A stretch of 64,000 nt of DNA, taken from assembly GCA_026874595.1 (NCBI GenBank), contig CM049316.1, positions 2,544,001 to 2,608,000 on the forward strand, in the 5' to 3' direction. The DNA comes from Sipunculus nudus (Eukaryota; Annelida; Sipuncula; Golfingiida; Sipunculidae). Below the pieces are notes generated by a model, which was not told the DNA's origin, did no database searches, and saw nothing but the letters and a program-made list of their open reading frames with translations. Shown here piece after piece: positions 11,231-22,200 of the stretch (the first letter of the stretch is position 1; every line of letters starts with the position of its first letter). A program made the position numbers and the translations under genes.

Positions 11231-12244
11231 GCAATGCAGCAAATGTTAATGATTCCTCAGATTACTTTCAGGCACATAATTTTCAATGTTTCCATTACGT
11301 CTGTCACTTGGCACTTTTGTTCACAGCCTGTCTGTCAGCTTCAGGGAGAAATACAGATTCGGTCAAGAGCACAAGAAAAGACATCTAAACGGTGACTATA
11401 GTAGCGGCAGGGACACGATCACGCTCTGAGGGTGAACGGAGACGCCTGAGACTCTCCTCTTTTTGTTTTTCTTCTCGTGCAACTGGCCGATAGATATCCA
11501 TGGCCTTCCATAGAACAATGAAGATAATAGTATGAAAGGGATGTGCATCTGGGAATCTTTTTTCTTGCTCTGGTAAATCATTCTAACTGTCACAAAATGT
11601 ACAAACAACAGGTAGAAACCTAGGTGTATGTAAAGTATATAATATACCTGAATTGTTTGTTAAGGTGTCTTGAATCCTACTTTAAGACAACTTTGGTCAA
11701 TACACTGCGTTAAACAGGTCTCTTCTGAGCGGCAACATGTCAAGACACCGCCAAACTCTCTCCGCTTTAGGTTCGCGCCATGTCAATGTCTTTTGAGTTC
11801 TTTAATGTCATACATCCGTGCCCTTATCAAAACCGGCTTTTTTCTCATTTCATTTTGGCCGCAATCTACCGTGCAGACTTATATTCGGATGTCGCAAGCA
11901 AGATGTCAGATGTCAAACTGGAGAGACTAAACCGAGCACACGGGACACGGGAAGTCAAATTGTGTGGTCTGAAATTTTCCGTACTAGATTCAAAGCACGG
12001 GTACAATTTCTCCCTGTGATAACTAAATTACCTGCTAGAAATTAAACTTTGAGGAATTTAATAATTAAATAGCCTGTATAAATGACTCTTCAAATAGGTT
12101 CATAAATGAACAATTGGTAGTAAGACTTTCTGAATATTCTGATTGAATATTCTGAATCTCGTCAGGGTGATTACTGACTATAGAGGCATGCCTTGTGCAG
12201 TGTATTTGTAGAATCTATAAGGACAGAATATGTAACTAGATTTC
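11231..12244. other. Non-coding, probable 5' region of Nudix copy 3
   Basis: It should hold the 5' exon and promoter of copy 3, but neither can be placed. Three overlapping short plus-strand frames at 11670-12045 compete with each other and show no family resemblance. Confidence 0.45.
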
Positions 12245-13732
12245 AAACTAGGGACCCATGGGTCTCGACGCTCAGCTATATTTATCTATAAGGATATTTT
12301 TGAGCTTTTTCAAAATGCTTTTACTGTGACCTTGACCCTTCTGAGAACATACCGCCCTTGAACTTGCAGCATTTTGATTTTCATAACAATCTTTTTAAAA
12401 AAGTTGGTCCAGTGATCTTGACCTCCGACCAGGTGACCTCAAAATCTAAAGATTTTTTCCACTTTAAAAAAGTAAGCCTTGTGTGAAAAATGGGGAGGTT
12501 TGGAGTGAAAAGTTTGATTAACAATGCATCCACAATCTTTTTAAAGATGTGTGTCCTATGACCTTCACCCTTGACCTGAGGACCCCAAAATCAAAATGAT
12601 TTTTACTTTAGTAGTGGGTTATATTAAAACAGGTTGAAGGCATTCTGTCAATCCAAACCCGAGTTATCATCCATTAACTAATTTGCGGACTGACCTTTGA
12701 TCTTGTGACCCAAAGATAAAAAAAGAATCCTCCCCTACTGGCAGACAAGCAATATCTGGAAGATGGAGGGTTTGTTATGATAAGTTTGGCTTAAATTCAT
12801 CTTCAATCTTTTTAAAGAAATGGGTCCTGTGACCTTGACCTTTGACCCCAAAGATGATAGGGTTCTTACTTTAGTGATGGGCCATATATAAGTCAAGTTT
12901 GAAAGCAGTGTGTCAAAACAAACTAGAGTTATCATCTGGAAACTAATTTGTGAACATAAGCCCCTGTCACCTTGACCTTTGACCTTGTGACATTAAATTC
13001 AATAAGGCTCTTTGCCTGTTAGTAGGTCAGCTATATGCATAAGATGGAAGGTTTGGGATGAAATGTTTGGCTTAAAATTAATCTACAATCTTTTCAAATA
13101 AGTGGGTCTTGTGACCTTGACCGTTGACCCGATGACTCCAAAATCATTAGAATTCTCGCTTTCATGGTGGGCCATACATAAGTCAAGTTTGAAATCCATA
13201 TGTCAATCCAAACTGGATTCATCATCTGGAAAACAAATTTGTTGATGTACGGTCGGATAGACAGACGGCCCAACGAACAGACAGAAGGATTAGTGATTAC
13301 TATAGGGCATCCACCTATGATCAATTCACTGACCAGGTTTCGGGACACTTAACGAAACCAAAGCTGAGAAACTGACATGATTGCTGTCATTTTATAGATC
13401 AAAAATAGAAAAAAAATCATAAAATTTAGTGGTGGCTCCACCAGTTTTCGAGAACTGACAAAACTAGTCATTGCCAATATTCAAGGCAAGATTCATGACA
13501 ATCTATGCATTGATATAAAAATACTGGAGGTTAAGTATCAAATTTTTAATTATTCTAGGGGTACTTACAAGCCCCATTCCACGGAGGATATAGGTCGCAT
13601 TGACCTTATTTCACCTTTCCAAAGAGATTTTTTATTTACCTCTATGGTTGTCAACTAAGAAGCTTCATTAGTCTACGGTTACGAATTGTGCCTTGCGGAC
13701 GACGAAAAAGTGCCATACCTATACCTATAGCT
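12245..13732 (-). mobile_element. Non-autonomous dispersed element with GACCTTGACC modules, minus orientation
   Basis: Read on the minus strand it ends at 12245 with AGCTGAGCGTCGAGACCCAT then a GGGTCCCTAGTTT tail. That matches the tails at 32860 and 46462 (CCCTTGTTT) and at 23534. Internally it has repeated TGTGACCTTGACCTTTGACC blocks (near 12420, 12550, 12830, 12965 and 13110), then unique sequence that matches 22320-22500 in reverse. The head at about 13690-13732 is decayed but still matches 20091-20170. No transposase frame. It is the uninterrupted paralogue of the element at 20091-23534. Confidence 0.75.
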
Positions 13733-13989
13733 AAAAATGGTTGGATAAAAATACCAATCATCATTTTGTTTACACAGTGAATAAAGTGTAAAACGTGTTT
13801 ATTAACAAAAGGATATCCATCAGTCATGTAAAATGCCAATTGTACATAATGTATTTATCAGTTCATCCCCAACGGCACCACGAAAGGTCGCCTCACAAAT
13901 GTCTTTGTTTACAGTTTTTACAGAATAAACCACTGGATTTTTGTGTAAAGTGGGACGTTCATTCCCAGGACCGAACCTCCACGCAATGT
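13733..13989. other. Non-coding
   Basis: No recognisable feature. Confidence 0.5.
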
Positions 13990-14115
13990 TAAATGTACGT
14001 ATGAATAATCTCTATTTCCTGTATAAAAATATATCTATTTCCTTGTATAAATATATCTCTATTTTGTTGTATAAATATTTCTCAATTTCATTGTATAAAT
14101 ACATCTCTATTTCGT

Positions 14116-14162
<47 letters not shown>

Positions 14163-14240
14163 CGTTGTATAAATATATCTCTATTTCGTTGTAAAAATAT
14201 ATCTATTTCGTTGTATAAATATATCTCTATTTCGTTGCGC
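13990..14240. repeat. AT-rich minisatellite with embedded (TA)n
   Basis: Repeats of 'TTTCGTTGTATAAATATATC' plus 'TCTA' at about 32-bp spacing, interrupted by a TA tract at about 14119-14160. The repeat leaves both strands open, producing low-complexity frames rich in Ile, Tyr and Asn that are not credible genes. Confidence 0.85.
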
Positions 14241-14959
14241 CTCAAACAGTCTCTGAAAAGGTTGAGTCAGTATCTTCTGATCCTGCGGTTCTAATTTCAT
14301 GAGAAAGGGTTTGTATGCATTTAGGCCAAACCTATCAAATGTTTGTCGCATTGAGATTGTGGATATAAATGGTGGCATATATATTACACCTCACTGGAAC
14401 TATGCAATGATTAAGAAAGAGATGAATAAAAAAGCAGACCTACATATTCAAAAATGATTACCCGCACTCCATGCATTAAGACCCAAAACATCGATCCATT
14501 GCCCAAGAACAATCAGAACCTACATAGTGTGACGACCCGGCAACACAGTGTACCGTCCAAAGTACAGTCTAGATACAGCCCACATATATGTACAACCAAA
14601 CGGCGGACCCTGTGGTACTATCTGATAGTTATATAAATGGGATACAATTTATCATCCGCGCCCTAGGGCTTCAAGCGTGAAGCCATGATGGCATGAACTC
14701 CAGAATAGAGTGCTTGGACCAATCGTTTACCTTGATACCATGTTGTGTGCGCGCGTATGAAATATCACCGCAACAGCGTGAGATTTGAAAAATGTAACTG
14801 TACATCTGAAGTACTGACATAAATAAAATATTTCTTCATTAATTATCGACACAGAAATAGAACTGGGTGATATGTAAGGAAACTGTACAATTTGTATTAA
14901 TTGACAGCTGTATAATTACTGTATGCTGTAAATATACGGTAAGTACAAAGCACAGGCAA
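14241..14959. other. Non-coding
   Basis: No recognisable gene or repeat. Short frames only. Confidence 0.5.
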
Positions 14960-15366
14960 GCACTTGATACAATTTTCTTGTGGCCGGGGGGGGGGGGGGG
15001 GTGTCGATATAGTAAGTACAGACGGACCCCCTCCCCAAACTGTTGTTTAAGCATGTTTCATCTTTAGTCAAACTGGCTTTCCTTATTTGAGTGCCTATGT
15101 AAACCTAAATAAGCCGCTATCCATTCAAAAAATACCTTAAATATAACGTTTCAAACATTTTGTAGGTTCCCGCTTTCCCCTGTTATTACCTAGTAAGTTA
15201 AACTAAGGATTTTGTAGGTTCCCGCTTTCCCCAGTTATTACCTAATAAGTTAAACTAAGAAAAACCAGTTTGACTAAAGATGAAATATGCTAAAGCAATG
15301 GTTTGGGAAGGGGTTGGTTAGTGCTTATTATATCAACCCCCCCCCCCCGCCATATTTTGTCAAGTG
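14960..15366. repeat. Inverted repeat (fold-back) with internal direct repeat
   Basis: The left arm, about 14960-15090, is complementary to the right arm, about 15250-15366. The shared order is CACTTGA, a G-run, GATATA, AGTAAGTAC or a variant, CCCAAAC, then ATCTTTAGTCAAACTGG; on the right this appears as CCAGTTTGACTAAAGAT through to a C-run and CAAGTG. The spacer holds a 52-bp unit twice (GTAGGTTCCCGCTTTCCCC at 15162 and 15214). No coding content, so probably a fold-back or MITE-like element. Confidence 0.8.
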
Positions 15367-18300
15367 CCCATGGTACAAACCACTTCTCTTGAGAGGTCTC
15401 TATTCACTTCTGGCGGCGTCATTAAGAAACTCTGCACCTGCACCATTATAATCAGATCCAGGATTTTAAAAAAGGGCGGGTCCAACCCATGAATTAAGAC
15501 TAATGAGAAACCCTCGAAAATGTCCTCAGGTCCGAAGAGGGGGGGGGGGCTGAAACCCTTAATAACGGTTGTGGTAGCTGATATTGGGTGTCAAGGGGTC
15601 TCGCCACCCTCCCATTGATCCGCGCCCATCTTCTTTAACTGTACAGAGTATAAATGATGTAGAGATCGAGAAGTTTCCTAGGAATTTTAATTTGTCCGTA
15701 TATTTTAGACACGAAGTATATCACCATATCGACCAATAAGGCATTAAACAGTATTATATACATAAAGAAAGCCTTTTTAGCACTAGGTTATGTTTAACAC
15801 ACGATTAGATTATCTCTGTGATCATTTATTTTGTGACGACAGAAATGTCTGGGACGACAAATAAGCCTAAGCCTTCATGGATATCTCCGCCCTGTGTTCA
15901 ACATTTATCATGTTACCATTCACCAACACCGTTCAAGATGAGATCCAAAGAAAGGGTCAAACAAAATACTAATGGATGGCTCCAGCCATCGACAGGGAGC
16001 AAAAAATGTTCCTAGCTCTCAATGGTACAGAATCCATTGAATTAAAACATATTTTCCAGTTTATACCTCCAAATTAATGGATTGTTCTTTGGGTGTTACC
16101 AGAGCCCTCAACAACATATATGTTATAAATATAATTTCAAAACCTTATGTGTAAAGCAATAATATAAAATAAAAATATATAAATATATATAAATACAATA
16201 ACTCGCCGGGGGGGGGGTAGGCCTTTAGTAAAGTTAAAATCATTCAAGGTTAAATGAATACCTTTTAGTCATTCCGTTTCAGCTTTTAAAACAGGGATCG
16301 GCGCTGATATTTGAATTGGATGACGTACTTTTGGGTTTTCTGAGCACGATTGGCATGCACATAGACTACCGACGACATCCATTCACCACAAATAAACAAA
16401 ACAGATCGTATATAATATGTTTTATTTTGTTTGATGTTGAAAACACACCCATTCCAGTCCCGTGAACCCGGAACGTCATGGCTATACGTAAATTAGGTTA
16501 TATTTACGCAATAAAAACAGGACGCACTGGAAATCCCATGGCACTGAAAGTAGCAGTCCCGAGTTCCTTAAAAACCGGATCAAGGTCTTGGGGAAAAAAT
16601 AAGTAGACATGCCCGTGCATGCAGCCAACCGTAACATGCTTTCTGGACCATGTGCTAAATGGTCTATAATACTAGGGTTACTAAAATGCTCATTGCATGC
16701 ACGAAGTGTTCCCACTCGCGTCTACTTAGAATAAACCATTTTACGGCCCAGCTGCGCCACAAGGATTTGGACCTAGTATTTAAGAGATGATGGAAATGTT
16801 ATAATATAATTACTTGTTAAACTACTACAACGAATATATCTCTAACTTTAGCACATTTTTCATGTACAAATTATGTAAATTTCCTTAAGTAATCTATGAC
16901 ACGCGCTGAAAACACACCCGCACACAGGCGCATCCGATTTGATGCTACATGAATATGTTTTAACATTTTACCAACAGATGGCGCGCCATCATGGCTGGAA
17001 AACGCCTGATGTGCCTAACCTAAAAATCTTATAAAAATCTTGTGGAACAGCGTTCGGAACATGTTTCGGGGTTTATAACAAATAGCTACCTTTACACATG
17101 TACCATGTGACATGAGAAATTGATCAACAATATTACATATACATAGAAAAGAACCCGTCCATGGAATAGACCTTAGAAGAAAATGCAAAAAAAATATTTG
17201 TGAAAATAGTAAAAATGATGGCCATGACCTATACGCAATAAGCATAAATACCGTCTTTAAAAAAACAAAGAGTATTAGAAAAACATTGTTGAAAATGAGA
17301 TGGCACATGCATGTAAAAGACACAAATACCAGTACAAACGTATTAAATTTACATTTTTAATGGAGTTTTACATTTGTAACTGCATGCAGCAATTAGAAAA
17401 AAATCTCGATTTTCAAAACATTTTAAGTCAATATTATGTGTTTACAACTTCAGTGGTGCCATTCCACACGTGTTCATGCACATCACACTGTACCAACCAC
17501 GATATGAAGTCAACATTTTCTTTGCATAGTACTAATAGTAGGCCTGAATATTGGTGAATATTTGTCAAGGACCTAAACCAAAAAAAATAAAAGGTATGGT
17601 TCTCAGGCACCGCCTGCGTCAATTTTACTCCCCCCCCCCCTTAATTCTGCATAAAAAATTATTTTTATTTTTTTATTTTTTATCTTCTTTTGATTGACTT
17701 TAAACAAGAAATATATTAAAATTATCAGGAATATGAGCTTGCAAATCTACCTAAAATTAGCAGGTATAAAAGCTTGTAATCTATATCTTAAATTGAATTA
17801 TTTCAGTGTTTAGCTCTTACTTCTTAAACAGAAATAAGTGATATATAGGATTTATACAGGGCTCAAAATCTTTTTTTCTAACAGTGGAAACAAAAAAAAA
17901 ATACAATCTCCCATAACCAAACATGCATGGTAATAACTAGATGGCCAGTGCAAACAAAAAATTCATGAGCCACAGAGGCTCATATATACTATATGGTATA
18001 TAGACCTAAAAGGTTAACTGTGAAACATGTTATAAATAGTCATTTATTCCATGCATGGCATGTCTCACTGGTTTCCGTAATGTAGTAATTAAATTAAGCT
18101 TAAATCACATAGCTCTGTTACATATTGAAACTAACTTGAAGAGGGGTCCTCCAATAATAAACATTCCAAGTTTAACTGCACATGCACTTTATACACCCAA
18201 AAAAATGTGTCCCCCCCCCCCCCCATATTATCAAATTATATGCCCTACCTCGACTTATTGTGTATTTTTGAATATCAAGTCCCACATACGTGCGTTCGGT

Positions 18301-18660
18301 CGATTATTGGACCTAATGAACAAAAATAATGTCGATGGATAGGTAAATATATATAAATTTATTTATTTACCTAAATTGGTGCATGTCAATATATAAGGAG
18401 AGAGTTTTAAAGAAGATTAATTTAAGACTGTACCACAACCATGATTATTAATATTATTATTAATGAATTAATGAAAGGTCAATAAGGCCTATACTAAAAA
18501 TAAATTAAAGCCTTTATATAGGCCTGGATACGGCACCCACATAAAACATGTATAGGCCTAGCTATATTCAACGACATGATATAAGGAAACCCCAGGTTGG
18601 ATTATAAAGTTATTTTAAATTGGACAAGCGGAGGATTAAACATCTAAAGAAACATCATTA
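15367..18660. other. Non-coding, no recognisable gene
   Basis: AT-rich sequence with scattered homopolymer G or C runs (for example near 15540, 16207, 17632 and 18212). Short frames lack family resemblance. Confidence 0.5.
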
Positions 18661-18665
18661 AGGGC

Positions 18666-18668
<3 letters not shown>

Positions 18669-18698
<30 letters not shown>
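18669..18698. repeat. Poly(C) tract
   Basis: Thirty consecutive C residues, about 510 bp upstream of the NFAT5-like start. It is the longest of many poly(C)/poly(G) runs in the window. Confidence 0.95.
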
Positions 18699-18960
18699 TT
18701 TGTTTGGCTTAGCGCCAAATAGGGGGCTTGACCGATAAGCATGTGATGTTTTAAACAGCTCACATATAAGCCAAGCGGAGGCAGGTTCAATCACCTTTTA
18801 CCTCAAGAATCCGTGAAATGTCAATAAAAACCTGTGTTTACAAACATAAAACACTGTGGAAATTTCCTCCAAGTAAAAAGTCCCGGCACATTATTTGTGT
18901 TTGGACTGTCTAAATGTGATTGAAGACTGATTACCCACAAGAAGGGGATTCCCTTGACGT

Positions 18961-19209
18961 GCTACGTGGTTATTTTTAGTTAATGATGTAATATGACGAC
19001 GTCATTGGCCGGAAAATATTGGCCAATGAGCGCGCGCCTTTCATGCGGATAAGGTGGCAACCATCGCTCATTAACATTCAGACAAGACTAGCAGCTGAGG
19101 TGTGTAGACGTGTTACTGTTGCATCTGAGAGGTCTCGCACACTGACAAGCTGAATATCGAGAATTATTTCAAGGAGGATTACTCCTTATTTGAGGAACAG
19201 TACCTTATA
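18961..19209 (+). promoter_or_regulatory. Promoter/5'UTR region of the NFAT5-like gene
   Basis: A local rise in GC and CpG just before the first coding exon. Visible motifs are TGACGACGTCA (18994-19004, containing an ACGTCA CRE half-site), ATTGG (19004-19008), a GGAAAATATT string (19011-19020) and the palindrome ATTGGCCAAT (19018-19027), which is two overlapping CCAAT-box cores. No TATA box is evident. The transcription start is not placed, and additional upstream 5'UTR exons are possible. Confidence 0.5.
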
Positions 19210-19285
19210 ATGCCTAAAGATTCAACTCAAGCATTGAGTCCAGAGCTATCAGACGTCCAATCTCCGGAAAGTCTGTACCACAAAG
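19210..19285 (+). CDS. NFAT5: NFAT5-like exon 1 (residues 1-25)
   Basis: Starts at ATG 19210 and ends phase 1 at a GTGAGG donor. The peptide begins MPKD and ends SPESLYHK, paralleling the vertebrate NFAT5 N-terminus (MPSD, then SPKSLYSR), which supports this start. Confidence 0.85.
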
Positions 19286-22200
19286 GTGAGGCAAAATGGC
19301 GGCGGCGGGGAGGAGACGGGGGAGTGCGCATGTGCAGTAGCCTCGTTAATTGTGATGACCTGACATGGCCCCGTTAACAAGGCCGCAGGGGGATTGTTAA
19401 AAGGCCAATATCTGTGCAAGGGGAAATCCGGCAGGCCACAGCTTGCGTTAATGAGCTACGGGGCACAGCCTTCATTTATCTAGCGGGCGGAACGCAGCAC
19501 TTATTTTGGCTACATCTGTCATCTGATCATAAGGCTGTATGTTGGGTGCCTGTCCAAGTCGGCAAGTATGAATCCTATGATTTTTCAGGTAGAGGTCGGC
19601 ACGTCTTACATCTTCACTGCTGTGAGTGTCCTTGTTACCGTACCACTGGCTACACACGGCCCGGGGTTGTTACACATTGGATTATTTCAACCCCTGAAGT
19701 GCATGTATTACATTTCAGCTGGGTGGGCCAGGAGGACGGCAGTGGTGATATAACGTGTTATCATGTATACTGTTGCCAATGTTGGCTGAAACGATTCACG
19801 CCGGCTCACCAGGACAGGCACTCAACACACAGGATCAGATGTACTCAATTACTCAATACAAGTGCATAGTCTACCATGTGCAAGCGTCCAGTCAACTGAA
19901 TAAATGAAGGCACTGACGTGTAGCTCTACATAGCCACAACTGGGTCTACTTGCAATCATATGTTCAGTAAACCGTTAACCGAAGCCCAGGGTTTCTGTCA
20001 TTACAGCGGTTGCACGTCCGATATTAGTATATCTGTATTAGTTTACTTTAGTCCGTTTACCCCCCCCCCCCCCATGTCCAAGTGGTTTTAAGCTCAGCTT
20101 ACTAAGTCATCTGAGGTATATGTATGGCGCTTAGTCGTCCTGCCGTCTGTTAGCAAGGCACATATCATACCCACTGACCCCTAGAAGCCTGATACTAAAT
20201 ATCAAGCGAGGTCTATAAAAAATCTCCTTGGAAACTTGAATTAGAACACTGTGACCTATATCCTTCCAGCTATGGGGCTTGTAAATATCCCCCCTCCAGA
20301 ATAATAAAAATTTTGATTCAAAACCTCTAATATCTTGTTAATTAATGCATGGATCAGACATGGGGTAATAGTAATTAGTAATAGTAATAGACTATTACAG
20401 CTTTTTCCATGTAATAGTAATAGACTAAAAAATTTGAGTAGTAATAGTAATAGAAACAGAAGGCAAAGTAATAGAGTAATACATATTACTTTCTATTACT
20501 TCCTGTGAGCCCCTTGATCATGAAGCATATCAGTAAATAATGCTGAACAGACTCAGTTCTTATCCAGTAATTGCACAGGATGTGCCTATTGTTGAGGCAA
20601 GCGTGGGCCAGCTGCCACATGCTGGTGACCATTGGTGCTAATTACATAAGAGTACTGGACAGAGTAGGTCACAGCCAAATGAGTTACCTGGCATAATCTG
20701 ACCTTTGATTAATAAATCATGGATAAACAGAGGCATGTTTGATGTTAAGAGACAGATTAGTGTATTATTATTGTGACATCTGCATCTTATCTCACATCCA
20801 TCAATCCATAGGCATATTTTGAAATGTACCAAGCCAGTTTGCATTTTAATCATACAGATTGCAATACCACACATTTAAATAAAATATGATATGGAACCAG
20901 ATACAGTGTAGACTCGAAATGTTCATGATAAGCTTATGGTGTTTTCATTACTTAAGCATAATGTATTGAAGCCTACAATGCTATAAACTTACACAAGTAC
21001 AACAGTCACTTGGACAAAGTCATACTGCAGACACGTATTATCTAGTTAATTTAAATGCATATTCTTTTAAAACTATTCTTTTAACCATTATTGTAAAGGA
21101 TTACGCGTTAGTTGGATGGGTGCCAGTTGCACAAGTTCCATTTAGAGAGTCCCATGGATGGATGGGTTCCGTTGAGAAGCTATGTTACGTGACTTTATTA
21201 CACACAAAAATAGCCAGGGATTGAAGCCTTCGATAATTCTGAAACCCATTCGTTATTGATAGTGTCTGTCTGGGACCCGTCAGGCTGGGACCGGTCCAGA
21301 TGGGATCGAAAATATCCGGCCTGTCTATCTGAAACCTATCCATTTTGGATGACACCTTGTAAAGTTTACCACCTCTGTTCACTCTCAAGATATACTATGT
21401 GGTGGTATAAAACATGGCATCACATCCAAATGAACATATACACCAGAGAAGAGGGTACTTTTGTCTCCAGTTTGGTTCTGTCCAGAATCTTGAAGTAAAC
21501 AGTATTTTTATTGGATATATTTATAACAATGGAAACTGGACACAGGCCTACATAAATTCCTTTCCTGATACATACTTAAAGGACTAAATTTTCAGCTTTG
21601 ATACTAAATAATAACATGCAATAATCATGAATAATTCCTCTGGAGACAATTTTTAGTTACAATGAAAATCTTTATTTGTTAACCATGAGAAATAAAGAAA
21701 AAATCTAAACGGAAGTATGTACTATAAAATAAACTTATGTGAAATATAAATGAAAATAATATAAAATATACAAGTATGCATATAATTATACATCAGTATT
21801 TTACATGTGCCAGGGCAAAAAAATATACAAGTATGCATATAATTATACATCAATATTTTACATGTGCCAGGGCCTTTACAATAGGTTGCTCTTAAATTAC
21901 GTGTATTCAAGAGTTCATACAATTATCTTATAATTTTAACTTGAAAGCCTCAATAATGATCATTAAGGTTTCAAGATATAAAAAAAAAAAAACAGAATTA
22001 AAGAAGCTGAAATAATTAAGGTCTCCAGTATCTTTAGGCTTCTTGTGAATGACAGACACAGTATAAGAAAATTGTGTAGGTAACTGGATGATATAGGTGC
22101 TTGTTATATTATTTAAACATGTGATTGTAGTGCTAGTTTATAGCACTCATGGCTGCGCAAGGTCTAGAATTCTCCCCATCAGTTTAAGTAATAGTAATAG

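Noticed and set aside
19414-19869. 151-codon frame and an overlapping 61-codon frame in NFAT5 intron 1
   Set aside because: No family resemblance, overlapping frames on both strands, and location within an intron.
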